A stretch of DNA of 64,000 bases from Agromyces flavus (lineage in GTDB: Bacteria; Actinomycetota; Actinomycetes; Actinomycetales; Microbacteriaceae). The notes under the pieces are model-generated. The model did no database searches. It worked only from the letters and a program-made list of their open reading frames with translations, and had not been told where the DNA came from. The position numbers and the translations under genes were made by a program. The DNA is taken from assembly GCF_900104685.1 (NCBI RefSeq), contig NZ_LT629755.1, positions 3,162,001 through 3,226,000 on the forward strand, given 5' to 3'. Shown one piece after another: positions 49,537 through 59,576 of this stretch (position 1 is the stretch's first letter; every line of letters begins with the position of its first letter).

Positions 49537-52125
49537 ATGAAACGTCGTCTACATCGTCCCGCCGTCGCCGTCGCGACCGCTTCACTGCTCGCCGTCGGGC
49601 TCGCCGCTGCACCGGCCACGATCGCGCATGCCGCGACGCCCACAGAGCTGTTCATCAGCGAGTACATCGAGGGCAGTTCGAACAACAAGGCCATCGAGAT
49701 CGCGAACCTCACGGGAGCGCCCATCGACCTCGGTGCCGGAGACTACGACCTGAAGATCTCCTTCAACGGCTCCGCGACCGTCGGACTCACCATCCCATTG
49801 ACGGGAACGGTGGCCCCGGGTGACGTGCACGTCGTCGCGCACGGCTCGGCGAACGCGACCATCCTCGCGGCGGCCGACCAGACCAACAGCGCCGGATGGT
49901 ACAACGGCGACGACGCCGTCATGCTGACGAAGGCGGACGCGGTCGTCGACGCGCTCGGCCAGAGCGGATTCGACCCCGGCACGGAGTGGGGGTCGGGGCT
50001 GGTCTCCACCGCCGACAACACGCTGCGCCGCGGTGACGCCTATTGCCAGGGCGACACCGACCCGGGCGATCCATTCGACCCGACCGTCCAGTGGACCGGT
50101 TTCGCAAGCGACACCTTCGACGGGCTCGGCACGCACTCGGCGACCTGCGAGACTCCGCCGCCGCCGCCCCAAGCGGACTGCGATGCCGACATCGTGACCA
50201 TCGGGTCCGTGCAGGGCAGCGGCACGGCGACGCCGGTCGCCGGCCAGACCGTGCGCGTCGAGGGTGTCGTCGTGGGCGACTTCCAGGCGTCCGGCGGCCT
50301 GGGCGGGTTCTTCCTGCAGGACGCCGGCGACGGTGACCCCGCGACCTCCGACGGCATCTTCGTGCTCTCGTCTGAGCCCGTCGAGGTCGGTGACCCCGTC
50401 CACGTCGTCGGCACGGCCGGTGAGAACTTCGGTGCGACGCGCATCTCCGCGATCGACGCGGCGATCTGCCCCGACGGCGTCGAGCTGCCCGGGCCAGTCG
50501 AGCTCGAGCTGCCGGTGCAGCCCTCGACCTCCGAGTCGCTCGAGGGCATGTACGTGACCATGCCGCAGACGCTCACGATCCTGGAGTACTTCGAGTTCGA
50601 CCGCTTCGGCGAGATCGTGCTCGGTACGGAACGCCAGATCCAGCCGACCGCCATCTACGACCCGGGCTCGGCCGCTGCGATCGCGCTCGCCGCCGAGAAC
50701 GCGGCGAACCGGATCACCGTCGACGACGGTCGCAGCGAGTCGAACCCCGACCCCGCGATCCACCCGAACGGTGAGGAGTTCACCCTCGAGAACACGTTCC
50801 GCGGCGGCGACCTCGTCTCCGACGTCACCGGCGTCCTCGACTTCGCGTTCGGCAAGTGGCGGATCCAGCCGACGCAGGGCGCGAACTACGAGGCGGTCAA
50901 CGAGCGCCCCGAGGTCCCCGAGGTCGGCGGCGACTTCACCGTCGCGAGCTTCAACGTGCTGAACTACTTCACGACGCTCGATTCGCGTGGGGCCGCGACC
51001 CAGGAGGAGTTCGACCGGCAGGAGGCGAAGATCGTGGCGGCGCTCGCCGAGATCGACGCCGACGTGTTCGGCCTGATCGAGATCGAGAACAACGGCGACA
51101 CGGCCGTCGGCACGCTGGTGCAGGCGCTCAACGACGCGGTCGGCCCCGACACCTACCGGTTCATCTCGACCGGGGTGGTCGGAACCGACGAGATCACCAC
51201 GGCGCTCATCTACAAGCCGTCCGCGGTGAGCCCGGTCGGGAAGTACGCCAAGCTGGACTCGACGGTGGACCAGCGGTTCGACGACGACGCCAACCGTCCC
51301 GCACTGGCGCAGACCTTCGCCGACGTCGAGACCGGTGAGGAGATCACCGTCGTGGTGAACCACCTCAAGTCGAAGGGCTCCGCCTGCGCCGGCGACCCCG
51401 ACCTCGGCGACGGGCAGGGCAACTGCAATCTGACGCGCACCGCGGCCGCCGAGGCGATGGTCGACTGGCTCGCCGCGGGCCCGACGGGGGCGGAGCCGGG
51501 TCGTGAGCTGATCATCGGCGACCTGAACTCCTACGACAAGGAGGACCCGATCGACGTCCTGGTCGAGGCCGGATACACCGACCTGCTGCTGCGCGAGCAG
51601 GGCGAGGAAGCGTACTCGTACGTGTTCGACGGCCAGGTCGGCTACCTGGATTACGCTCTGGTCGGCCCGGCGCTGCTCCCGAAGGTCACGGGAGCCTCCG
51701 ACTGGGCGATCAACGCCGACGAGCCCGACCTCCTCGACTACACGATGCAGTTCAAGCGGCCCGCGCAGGACGCGATCTTCGCACCCGACGCGTACCGCTC
51801 GAGCGACCACGACCCGGTCCTCGTGGGCTTCGACTTCATCGCCCCCGAGCTCGAGGTGACGGCCGATCCAGGCCTGACCTTCCCGCCCAACGCCCAGTGG
51901 CGAACCGTCGCGTTCGACGTCGACGCCACCGACGATTCGGGTGAGGTCGACGCCGAGATCGTCGACACCACAGCCGAAGGGCACAAGGCCGAGATCCGGG
52001 TGATCTCGGACACCGAGGTCGAGGTGCTCGCCCGCCAGGGCGCCGTCTACACCGTCACGTTCGAGGCGACCGATCCCTACGGGAACACGACGACCGAGGT
52101 CGTGACCATCCGCGTCCTGCCGTGA
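49537..52125 (+). CDS. Secreted ExeM/NucH-type nuclease with lamin-tail domain
   Basis: An 862-residue secreted enzyme. A Sec signal peptide covers about residues 1-33 (KRRLHRPAVAV then AIAHAA). A lamin-tail domain follows (TELFISEYIEGSSNNKAIEI, about 36-150), then an OB-like domain (IVTIGSVQGSGTATPVAGQT), then the endonuclease/exonuclease/phosphatase domain (about 468-765) with FNVLNYF, EIENNGD, VVNHLKSKGS, GDLNSYDKEDP and SDHDPV, all metal and catalytic positions. A short immunoglobulin-like end closes it. No LPxTG or other anchor is seen. GAGGAG lies 6 bases before ATG 49537. It would degrade extracellular DNA. Confidence 0.92.
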   Translation: MKRRLHRPAVAVATASLLAVGLAAAPATIAHAATPTELFISEYIEGSSNNKAIEIANLTGAPIDLGAGDYDLKISFNGSATVGLTIPLTGTVAPGDVHVVAHGSANATILAAADQTNSAGWYNGDDAVMLTKADAVVDALGQSGFDPGTEWGSGLVSTADNTLRRGDAYCQGDTDPGDPFDPTVQWTGFASDTFDGLGTHSATCETPPPPPQADCDADIVTIGSVQGSGTATPVAGQTVRVEGVVVGDFQASGGLGGFFLQDAGDGDPATSDGIFVLSSEPVEVGDPVHVVGTAGENFGATRISAIDAAICPDGVELPGPVELELPVQPSTSESLEGMYVTMPQTLTILEYFEFDRFGEIVLGTERQIQPTAIYDPGSAAAIALAAENAANRITVDDGRSESNPDPAIHPNGEEFTLENTFRGGDLVSDVTGVLDFAFGKWRIQPTQGANYEAVNERPEVPEVGGDFTVASFNVLNYFTTLDSRGAATQEEFDRQEAKIVAALAEIDADVFGLIEIENNGDTAVGTLVQALNDAVGPDTYRFISTGVVGTDEITTALIYKPSAVSPVGKYAKLDSTVDQRFDDDANRPALAQTFADVETGEEITVVVNHLKSKGSACAGDPDLGDGQGNCNLTRTAAAEAMVDWLAAGPTGAEPGRELIIGDLNSYDKEDPIDVLVEAGYTDLLLREQGEEAYSYVFDGQVGYLDYALVGPALLPKVTGASDWAINADEPDLLDYTMQFKRPAQDAIFAPDAYRSSDHDPVLVGFDFIAPELEVTADPGLTFPPNAQWRTVAFDVDATDDSGEVDAEIVDTTAEGHKAEIRVISDTEVEVLARQGAVYTVTFEATDPYGNTTTEVVTIRVLP

Positions 52126-52145
52126 TCCGGTAGGCGCCCCCAGAA

Positions 52146-52183
52146 GACGACGCGCCGCTCCCCGTCGGGGGCGGCGCGTCGTC
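52146..52183. terminator. Hairpin terminator between convergent genes
   Basis: Arms GACGACGCGCCGC (52146-52158) and GCGGCGCGTCGTC (52171-52183), with a nested CCCC/GGGG stem. It lies 21 bases after the nuclease stop and 18 before the stop of the convergent transporter. Confidence 0.8.
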
Positions 52184-52201
52184 GTGCGAGGGACGTGACG
52201 G

Positions 52202-53638
52202 CTACTCGGCCGCGACCGGCGCGGACGCGGCATCCGCGACCCGCTTCGGCAGCCGCACGAAGAACATGAGCACCAGGCCCGCGGCGAGCACCACGACGAT
52301 GCCGAGCACGCCCCAGTACGTCGCGCCGAAGACCGCGATGAACGTCGACCAGAGCAGCGGCGACAGGAAGCTCGCGGCGCGGCCCGTGGTCGCATACAGG
52401 CCGAAGATCTCGCTCTCGCGCCCGGCCGGGGTGACCCGCGCGAGGAACGACCGCGAGGCCGCCTGCGCCGGGCCGACGAAGAGGGTGAGCACGAGTCCGA
52501 AGATCCAGAACGGCAGCTTGCCGGCATCGTGCAGGAAGAACACGACGAGGCCCGCGCCGACCAGGCCGGCGAGCGCCGTGAGGATGACGGCGCGCGGGCC
52601 GAACCGGTCGTCGAACCATCCGGCCGCGATCGTGGAGACGCCCGCGAGCAGGTTCGCCGCGATGCCGAAGATGAGCACCTCGTCGGACGTGAAGTGGAAC
52701 GCGACCGCCGCGATCACCGCGCCGAACGCGAAGACGCCCGCGAGCCCGTCGCGGAACACGGCGCTCGCGAGCAGGAACCAGAACGTCGGCCGGGCATCGC
52801 GCCAGAGCCGTGCGATGTCCCGCACGAGCTCGGCGTAGCTCCGGAGGAAGCCCACCCGCTCGCGGCCCTCCGCCGGCGGCGCCTCGGGCACGAAGACGAG
52901 CACCGGCCACGCGAAGAGGAGCGTCCAGACCGCGCAGCCGATGGCGATCACGCGGTAGACCAGGCCGTCCTCGGTCGGCATGCCCCACCAGTCGAACGCG
53001 GTCGCGACCACCACGAGCACCAGCGCGACGATGCCGCCGAGATACCCCAGACCCCAGCCGAGTCCCGAGACCTTCCCGACCGTGCGGGGCGTCGAGACCT
53101 GCACGAGCATGGCGTTGTAGTTCACGCCGGCGATCTCGCTGAACACCGTGCCCGCCGCGATGAGCGAGATGCCGAGCACGAAGTACGACGGCGAGCCCTG
53201 CACGAAGAACAGCGCGAACATGCACAGCACGAGCGCCGCGGTCGCGCCGGCCAGCCAGAGCTTGCGCCGCCCCGCGACATCCGCTCGCTGGCCCAGCACC
53301 GGTGCGAGGAGCGCGATGAGGATGCCGGCGATCGTGATCGCCCAGCCGAGGCCGCTCGCCAGCTCGGCCAAGGCCCGTTCGTACGCCGGGTCGCCCTCGC
53401 CGAGCGCCGCGACCGCCGGATCGAGGAACCAGTCGCTCGTGAGGTAGAGCGCCGTGAAGACGAACGTCAGGATGACGGAGTTGAACGGCTGCGTCGCCCA
53501 GTCCCAGAGCGCCCAGGACCACACCTGCTTGCGCGGGATGCGCCGCTCGGCCTGCAGCTCGAGGCCGGTGAGCGGTTCGACCGCGGTGTGGTCGTGGTGA
53601 TCGGGTGCCGGCGCGTGCGCCGCGAGCGGGTCGGTCAT
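52202..53638 (-). CDS. MFS transporter, Atg22/UMF1-like
   Basis: A 478-residue membrane protein with about 12 helices. The first 45 residues carry histidines and end in KQVWSWALWDWATQPFNSVILTF, the family opening (W-A-L-W-D-W-A-x-Q-P-F/Y). NYNAMLVQVSTPRTVGKVSGLGWGLGYLGG is the second signature, known in the Atg22-like group. Such proteins export amino acids or other small molecules; the substrate here is not known. Start ATG 53638, supported by the family's N-terminal motif 36 residues later. Confidence 0.85.
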   Translation of the reverse strand: MTDPLAAHAPAPDHHDHTAVEPLTGLELQAERRIPRKQVWSWALWDWATQPFNSVILTFVFTALYLTSDWFLDPAVAALGEGDPAYERALAELASGLGWAITIAGILIALLAPVLGQRADVAGRRKLWLAGATAALVLCMFALFFVQGSPSYFVLGISLIAAGTVFSEIAGVNYNAMLVQVSTPRTVGKVSGLGWGLGYLGGIVALVLVVVATAFDWWGMPTEDGLVYRVIAIGCAVWTLLFAWPVLVFVPEAPPAEGRERVGFLRSYAELVRDIARLWRDARPTFWFLLASAVFRDGLAGVFAFGAVIAAVAFHFTSDEVLIFGIAANLLAGVSTIAAGWFDDRFGPRAVILTALAGLVGAGLVVFFLHDAGKLPFWIFGLVLTLFVGPAQAASRSFLARVTPAGRESEIFGLYATTGRAASFLSPLLWSTFIAVFGATYWGVLGIVVVLAAGLVLMFFVRLPKRVADAASAPVAAE

Positions 53639-53786
53639 GGGGGGAGTCTTCCGACGAGGGGTGAACGGGCGGTGACGGCGCGCCCGGCTCACCGATCCGC
53701 GTCGATCCCGTGCAGGCTAGCGCCTCCGGCTCGCCACGCGAAAGCCGGTCGCCGACTCCCCCGGCGCTCCCGCCTGACGGGTCGGG

Positions 53787-54359
53787 TCAGGCGGCCTTGG
53801 ACGCGTCGTCGGTGCGCTTGATCGCCGAGAGCTCGAACTCGAGCGTGATCTTCTCCGAGACGAGCCATCCGCCCGAGTCGAGCGCCATGTTCCACTCGAG
53901 GCCGTACTCGCGGCGATCGATGCGTCGCGTGCCCTCGAAGCCCGCACGGAGCGCCCCGAAGGCGTCGGTCTCGACGCCGGTGAACTCGATCGGGATGGTG
54001 ATCGGCTTGGTGACGTCGCGGATGGTCAGGTCGCCCGAGACCACGAGCGCGTTCTCGCCGACCTCTTCGATCCGGGTGCTGCGGAAGGTGATCTCGGGCC
54101 ACTTCTCGGCGTCGAAGAAGTCGGCGCTGCGCAGGTGCTCGTCGCGCTGCGCGTTGCGGCTGTCGATGCTGGCGACCTTGAGCGCGATCTCGGCGTACGA
54201 CTTCGAGGGCTCATCGAAGTCGACGTGCAGGGTGCCGGTCACGTCGTTGAAGGCGCCACGGACGTTGGCCACCATCGCGTGCTTGGCCGAGAATCCGATG
54301 CGGCTGTGGCCGGGGTCGAGGTCCCAGTCGCCGCTCAGGTCGGGTCCGTTGTCGGTCAT
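53787..54359 (-). CDS. YceI family lipid-binding-like protein
   Basis: A 190-residue YceI-fold protein (lipocalin-like). Family blocks are GDWDLDPGHSRIGFSAKHAMV, FNDVTGTLHVDFDEP, SADFFDAEKWPEITFRSTRI, SGDLTIRDVTKPITIPIEF and REYGLEWNMALDSGGWLVSE. It has no signal peptide, so it stays in the cytoplasm, unlike the E. coli protein. Members bind isoprenoid chains such as polyprenols or quinones, but the role in actinobacteria is not settled. It has its own gap on both sides. Confidence 0.9.
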   Translation of the reverse strand: MTDNGPDLSGDWDLDPGHSRIGFSAKHAMVANVRGAFNDVTGTLHVDFDEPSKSYAEIALKVASIDSRNAQRDEHLRSADFFDAEKWPEITFRSTRIEEVGENALVVSGDLTIRDVTKPITIPIEFTGVETDAFGALRAGFEGTRRIDRREYGLEWNMALDSGGWLVSEKITLEFELSAIKRTDDASKAA

Positions 54360-54441
54360 GATCTCCCCACGGGTCGTTGCACGAAAACTCGAACAGTCTC
54401 TCATCCGCGGCCTGAAGGAATGCTCATCACTCCAGTCGGCG

Positions 54442-55242
54442 TCATCCGCCCGGCCCGGCCGACAGTCGCAGGTCGGCCACGACGGCGAAGTGGTCGGACG
54501 GCTGGATGCCGCCGACGGGCGCGTCGGCGATCGCGACGGACTCGACCGCGACGCCGTCGCCGCGTCGCACGAGGATGTGGTCGATGCGGCGATCGATCTC
54601 CTTGACGGCCTCGAGCGGAGCGAACGGCACCGCCGAGCTGAGCGTGACGGCGTCGGGTGCGCCGCCACCCGCGGCCCACGTGTCGCTCGCCACCATATCG
54701 AGCGGGGCGAACTCGGGTTGCGTGACGTCGCAGTTGAGGTCGCCGAGCAGGAACGTCGGCGAGGTCCGGCCGTTCCGTGCGGAGATGAGCTCGGCCAGCC
54801 GTGCGGTCTGCGCCAGGTGATCGTCGGCGTAGGCGGGCTCCCATTCGGTCGCGGCGACGATGACACGGAACGGCGTCTCGGGGTGCGCGATCTCGGCCTC
54901 GAGCGCGATCGGTGCGACCTGCCGATGGCTCACCGGCAGCGCGTGCTCGATCACCCGCACCACCGGCCAGCGCGTCACCAGTCCCACGCCCATGCGCACC
55001 CCGGCCTGGTCGGCGTGCTCGGGTGGGTCGGGCACGGGCGGAAGCGACGGGCCCGCGAACACCGCGTGGAGCCCGAGACGGGCGGCGACGCGATCGGCCT
55101 GCGTCTCGTCGGCCGTCGCCCAGCACTCCTGCAGCCCGATGACGTCCGGCTGCAGGTCCTCCAAGGTCGAGAGAATGACGCGCTCCCGCGCGCGCCAGTC
55201 GGGCGCGAACCGCCAGAGCACGTTCCAGGTGACGAGCCGCAT
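54442..55242 (-). CDS. Endonuclease/exonuclease/phosphatase family protein
   Basis: A 266-residue cytoplasmic EEP-fold hydrolase. VTWNVLWRF, IGLQECW (catalytic glutamate), GVGLVTRWPV, LLGDLNCDV (D-x-N), RRIDHILVRR and PSDHFAVVADL (S-D-H) are the conserved metal and catalytic elements. It has no signal peptide or regulatory domain. Substrates of such small members vary from nucleic acid to sphingolipid or inositol phosphate, so function is open. It lies near a larger secreted relative at 49537. Confidence 0.87.
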   Translation of the reverse strand: MRLVTWNVLWRFAPDWRARERVILSTLEDLQPDVIGLQECWATADETQADRVAARLGLHAVFAGPSLPPVPDPPEHADQAGVRMGVGLVTRWPVVRVIEHALPVSHRQVAPIALEAEIAHPETPFRVIVAATEWEPAYADDHLAQTARLAELISARNGRTSPTFLLGDLNCDVTQPEFAPLDMVASDTWAAGGGAPDAVTLSSAVPFAPLEAVKEIDRRIDHILVRRGDGVAVESVAIADAPVGGIQPSDHFAVVADLRLSAGPGG

Positions 55243-55322
55243 GCCCGGCAGCGTAGGCCCGGCGGCGGTCCGACGGCAGGGCATTGCGGATGGCGCCGCC
55301 CCGCGCCATCCGCACGGCCCGC

Positions 55323-56216
55323 TCACCGGTAGACGTCGCCGACCAGGTCGGCGAACAGCGCCTCGGCGTCGCACTCGAGCCGCTGGCGCGTGAACCACTC
55401 GCACACGTTGACGCAGTCGCGGTGCAGCAGGTCGAACCCGTTGGGGTTGGCCACCACGTCGACGACCTGCGGCAGGTCGATCGCGACCACGCGGCCGCGG
55501 TCGACGAGCAGGTTGTACGGCGAGAGGTCGCCGTGCGCGAGGCCCGCGAACGCGAGCGTGTGCATGAAGCCCATGACCTGGTGGAACAGGTCGCGCAGCT
55601 CGTCGGGCGTCGCCCGGACCTGCGCCAGGCGCGGCGCCGCGGTGCGGCCCTCGCCGATGAACTCCATGAGCACCTCGGTCTCGCCGACCTGCACCGGGTA
55701 CGGCACGGGTGCGCCGAGCTCCGTGAGGCGGCTGAGCGCGGCGAACTCGGCGTACGCCCATTCGGTGCGTGCGACCTCGCGGCCGTACGTCGAGTTGCGC
55801 TGGACCGCGCGCACGTCGCGGCTGCGGCGGGTGCCGCGGCCCTCGGTGTAGATCGCCGAGCGATGGAACATCCGGTGCTCGGCGCCGCGGTACCGCTTGG
55901 CCGCCATCAGCGTGCGGGTACCGGGGAGGCCGGCGGGCGCGCCCGGCACGGCACGCTCGATGAGCCACAGGTCGGCCTCCTTGCCCGACTTGACGATGCC
56001 GAGCTCGGTGTCGAGCGCGGCGGCGGAGGTGACGAGCCAGTCGGGACGCGGCTCGGGGCCGCGCTCGCTGGGCTGGGTGGCCGGCCAGGTCGACCAGCGC
56101 TGGTCCTCGCCGGGTTCGACGTCGGCGAAGGCGAGATGGGCGGATGCCGCGCCGAACGACGCAGCGGATGCCGCGCGAGGCGCGGCGGAATCGTCCAGGG
56201 ACGACAGCATGTTCAC
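55323..56216 (-). CDS. RIO-type serine/threonine protein kinase
   Basis: A 297-residue RIO-fold kinase. The P-loop is replaced, as usual, by TELGIVKSGKEADLWLIE; AAKRYRG carries the ATP lysine; LAHGDLSPYNLLVD is the catalytic loop and VVAIDLPQVVDV the metal-binding DxPQ, with HRDCVNVCEWF following. The first 75 residues are a poorly conserved extension. Eukaryotic RIO kinases act in ribosome maturation; bacterial ones are less well known. GGAGA 7 bases before the GTG at 56216 favours that start over ATG 56210. Confidence 0.85.
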   Translation of the reverse strand: MNMLSSLDDSAAPRAASAASFGAASAHLAFADVEPGEDQRWSTWPATQPSERGPEPRPDWLVTSAAALDTELGIVKSGKEADLWLIERAVPGAPAGLPGTRTLMAAKRYRGAEHRMFHRSAIYTEGRGTRRSRDVRAVQRNSTYGREVARTEWAYAEFAALSRLTELGAPVPYPVQVGETEVLMEFIGEGRTAAPRLAQVRATPDELRDLFHQVMGFMHTLAFAGLAHGDLSPYNLLVDRGRVVAIDLPQVVDVVANPNGFDLLHRDCVNVCEWFTRQRLECDAEALFADLVGDVYR

Positions 56217-56474
56217 GGTGGTGTCTCCGAGATCGTGGAGGCCACCGCGGCGGATGCTAGCGGGCGACCTCACAGGGAAGGGTGTCTGCGAAACGCGCGA
56301 CAAGGACGGTGGTCATCGCTCACTCCTTCCGGTCTCGGCCCGCTCGGGCTCGTGATTGCGCCGCGAACGCCGCGGCCCGCCCGAGCATACGCCCGCGAGC
56401 GGCATCCGTCCAGACCCGGCGCCGGCGGGCCTTTGGTCCCCGGGGCGCGGGCCGCCCGCATGCTCGGATGACTC

Positions 56475-58082
56475 ATGACCACGTCATCGCACAGGCCCGG
56501 CGCGGCCGCGCCATCCGATACCGGGAAATTCAACGGCAGGCTCGCCATCCTGCTCGCGATGGCCATGTTCGTGCTCGTCGTCGACACGTCGATCATGAAC
56601 GTCTCGATCTCGGCGGTCGTCCACGACCTCGACACCACCGCGAGCGGCGTGCAGGGCGCGATCGCGCTCGAGGCGCTCGTGTCGGCCGCGTTCATCCTGA
56701 TCGGCGGCAAGACCGGCGACCTCATCGGTCGCAAGCTCGCCTACATCCTCGGTCTGCTCGGCTACGCGATCGGGGCGATCGCCATGACGCTCGCGCAGGA
56801 CCTGCGGGCGATCATCATCTTCTGGGCGATCATCGGCGGCATCGGCGCATCCCTGCTGCTCCCGTCGATGCAGTCGCTGATACACGGAAACTTCGCGGGC
56901 GCCCACCAGAAGCGGGTGTACGCGCTCGTGGGCGCATCCGCGGCGATCGCCGCCGCCGTGGGCCCGCTCCTCGGCGGGTTCATCACCACCTTCCTGTCGT
57001 GGCGGGTGGGGTTCCTGCTGGAGGCGCTCATCATCGCCGTGGTGCTCTCCGGAATCAAGCTCGTCAAGGACGTGCCGTACACGGGATCTCGGGCGGTTGA
57101 CTGGGTCGGCGCGGCGCTCTCCGTCGTCGGCATGGGCGGCATCGTGCTCGGCATCCTCGTCTGGCAGGAGGGCGGCGAGTGGGTCGGCCTCCTGATCGCG
57201 ATCGGCGCCGTGGCGATGGGCGGGCTCGTCTGGTGGCTGCGGACCCGCAAGCGGCGCGGCCGGGCGACCCTCATCGATCCGGGCCTGTTCGAATCCAAGC
57301 TGTTCCGCTCGGGCGTGAGCGGACAGCTGCTGCAGCAGGTCGCGCTCGGAGGCACCATGATCGTGCTGCCGCTCTACCTGCAGCTCGTGCTCGAGTACAA
57401 CGCGCTGTGGGCGGGCATCTCCATCGCGCCGCTCTCGCTCACGATGTTCGTGGTGGCGCTGCTCGCGGGGCGCCGCGGGCTCGGCCGCCCGGCCAACGTC
57501 ATCCTCTGGGGCTTCATCCTGCTCGTCGCCGGGCTGGTCGTGCTGCTGCCGATCGTGCCGCGCGCCGACTCCGGCTGGTGGCTCACGATCCCGCTCATCA
57601 TCTCGGGTGCCGGCCTCGGGCTGCTGGTCTCGCAGCTGAACAACTACACGCTCTCGCCGATCTCCGACGAGCGCGTGAGCGAGGCGGCCGGGGTGAACTC
57701 GGCGGCCGGGTCGTTCGGGCTCTCGTTCGGCCTCGCGTTCGCCGGTGCGATCATGCTCGCGACCCTCGCCTTCACGTTCACGGCGAAGGCCGACGCAAGC
57801 ACCGTGCTCTCACCCGAGGAGCAGCAGCAGGTGTCGACGGTCCTCGAGGAGGACGCCGAGCTCATGTCGAACACCGGCCTCGAGGAGCTCCTCGTCGACC
57901 AGCCGCAGGACGTGCAGGACGAGATCATCGCGATCAACACCGAGTCGCGCCCGATCGCCCTCCAGGTGGCGCTCGGCATCCCGATCCTCGCGGGCCTGCT
58001 CGGCCTGCTCAACGCGCTGCGGATGCGCCGGCTGCCGGATCCGAAGGCGTCGACGGCGGCCGAGGGGGTGCTGGGCGGGTAG
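56475..58082 (+). CDS. MFS drug exporter of the DHA2 (14-helix) type
   Basis: A 535-residue proton-driven exporter with about 14 hydrophobic helices. LLAMAMFVLVVDTSIMNVSI is the motif D1 region, IGGKTGDLIGRKLAYILG motif A and GASAAIAAAVGPLLGGFI motif C, the antiporter signature. The cytoplasmic C-terminal part has an acidic, glutamine-rich loop (SPEEQQQVSTVLEEDAELM). It would remove toxic or signalling compounds; the substrate is not known. It diverges from the RIO kinase gene, with a 258-base gap that holds no clear operator. Confidence 0.9.
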   Translation: MTTSSHRPGAAAPSDTGKFNGRLAILLAMAMFVLVVDTSIMNVSISAVVHDLDTTASGVQGAIALEALVSAAFILIGGKTGDLIGRKLAYILGLLGYAIGAIAMTLAQDLRAIIIFWAIIGGIGASLLLPSMQSLIHGNFAGAHQKRVYALVGASAAIAAAVGPLLGGFITTFLSWRVGFLLEALIIAVVLSGIKLVKDVPYTGSRAVDWVGAALSVVGMGGIVLGILVWQEGGEWVGLLIAIGAVAMGGLVWWLRTRKRRGRATLIDPGLFESKLFRSGVSGQLLQQVALGGTMIVLPLYLQLVLEYNALWAGISIAPLSLTMFVVALLAGRRGLGRPANVILWGFILLVAGLVVLLPIVPRADSGWWLTIPLIISGAGLGLLVSQLNNYTLSPISDERVSEAAGVNSAAGSFGLSFGLAFAGAIMLATLAFTFTAKADASTVLSPEEQQQVSTVLEEDAELMSNTGLEELLVDQPQDVQDEIIAINTESRPIALQVALGIPILAGLLGLLNALRMRRLPDPKASTAAEGVLGG

Positions 58083-58108
58083 CGGCGGTCTCGCGGTGGG
58101 GTCGCCGG

Positions 58109-59422
58109 TCAGCGCGTGGCCGCGGCCGCTCGCTCGTCCTCTTCGGTGACGACGAGCTGCCCACAGGCGCCGTCGATCTCCTTGCCGCGCGTATCGCGGA
58201 TGGTGGTCGGGATGCCCGCCTCGGTGAGCCGACGCACGAACTCCTGCTGGACGTCGACCTCGGACGCGGTCCAGATCGAGCCCGGCGTCGGGTTGAGGGG
58301 GATCGGGTTGACGTGCACCCACCCTCGGCCGCGTTCGTTGAGCTTCTCGGCGAGCAGGTCGGCGCGCCATCCGTGGTCGTTCATGTCCTTGATGAGCGCG
58401 TACTCGATCGAGACACGGCGGCCGGTCTTCTCGAAGTACTCGCGCGCGGCGTCGAGCGCCTCGTCGACCTTCCAGCGCGAGTTCACCGGGATGAGCTCGT
58501 CGCGCAGGCCGTCGTCGGGCGCGTGCAGGCTGAGCGCGAAGGTGACCGGCACGTGCTCGTCAGCGAGCTTGCGGATGGCGGGCACCAGCCCGACCGTCGA
58601 GACGGTGATGTTGCGGGCCGACATGCCGAGGCCCTCGGGCGCCGGCGCGGCCATCGTGCGCACGGCGCGCATGAGCCGCGCGTAGTTCGCGAGCGGCTCG
58701 CCCATGCCCATGAAGACGATGTTCGAGACGCGCTCGGGGGTGCCGTCGTCGGCGCGCTTGCCGTGCAGCGCACCCGACGCGATGACGCGGTTCGCCTCGA
58801 CGACCTGCGCGAGGATCTCGGCGGCCGACATGTTGCGCGTGAGACCCGCCTGCCCGGTCGCGCAGAAGGGGCAGTTCATGCCGCAGCCGGCCTGGCTCGA
58901 CACGCACAGCGTGATGCGGCCTGGGTAGCGCATGAGCACCGACTCGACGAGCGCGCCGTCATGCAGCTTCCAGAGGAACTTGATGGTGTCGCCGCGATCG
59001 GTCTCGAGGCGGCGCACCTCGGTCAGCAGCGGGGGCAGCAGGCCCGCGACGAGCTCGTCGCGGCCTGCCGCCGGCAGGTCGGTCATCTCGGCTGGGTCGC
59101 TCGTCCATCGCGTGAACCAGTGCCGCGCGACCTGCTTGAGGCGGAACGCGGGGACGCCGAGCTCCTCGGCCCTCGCCTTCCACTCCTCGGCCGCGAGATC
59201 GGCGAGGTGGGCCGGCGGCTTGCCGCGTTTGGGGGACGCGAACTGGAGCAGCGGGCGCCCATCGGGCCCCTTCTGCTGCTGCCATCCCTCGGTCTTCGGC
59301 CGCACCTGGCGGGGCTTCGTCGAGCGGATGCCGCTCGCGCGCGTCTCGCGTACCGCGCCGTCGCGCGGGGTCGCCGCGTCCTCCGCGGGGCGTGCGGGGG
59401 TCTCGGGCGCGTCGGTCGGCAT
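58109..59422 (-). CDS. rlmN: 23S rRNA (adenine-2503) methyltransferase
   Basis: A 437-residue radical-SAM enzyme that methylates A2503 of 23S rRNA and A37 of some tRNAs. The radical motif C-x3-C-x2-C is CGMNCPFC near residue 187, preceded by [22 protein letters not shown] is the SAM-binding GEP motif, and KDMNDH and [11 protein letters not shown] follow. The C-terminal conserved cysteine is in [15 protein letters not shown]. The first 50 residues are a disordered, variable extension. Start ATG 59422. Single-gene unit. Confidence 0.95.
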   Translation of the reverse strand: MPTDAPETPARPAEDAATPRDGAVRETRASGIRSTKPRQVRPKTEGWQQQKGPDGRPLLQFASPKRGKPPAHLADLAAEEWKARAEELGVPAFRLKQVARHWFTRWTSDPAEMTDLPAAGRDELVAGLLPPLLTEVRRLETDRGDTIKFLWKLHDGALVESVLMRYPGRITLCVSSQAGCGMNCPFCATGQAGLTRNMSAAEILAQVVEANRVIASGALHGKRADDGTPERVSNIVFMGMGEPLANYARLMRAVRTMAAPAPEGLGMSARNITVSTVGLVPAIRKLADEHVPVTFALSLHAPDDGLRDELIPVNSRWKVDEALDAAREYFEKTGRRVSIEYALIKDMNDHGWRADLLAEKLNERGRGWVHVNPIPLNPTPGSIWTASEVDVQQEFVRRLTEAGIPTTIRDTRGKEIDGACGQLVVTEEDERAAAATR

Positions 59423-59503
59423 GCCCCAAGGGTACGCGGGCCCGCCTCGGCATCCGCTGGACGCGGTTGCGCGACCATGCGACCGTGCGGCACCGCCGAG
59501 TGC

Positions 59504-59560
59504 CGAGATCCCGCTTCGGCCGGGGTCGCGGCGGTCGGACCCGGCGGAAGCGGCACCTCG
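59504..59560. repeat. GCC-rich palindromic element, copy B
   Basis: Arms CGAGATCCCGCTTCGGCC and GGCGGAAGCGGCACCTCG with a GC spacer. It lies 17 bases past the stop of the lipoprotein gene and 82 before rlmN. Confidence 0.75.
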
Positions 59561-59576
59561 AGGGGGGGCTCGCGGA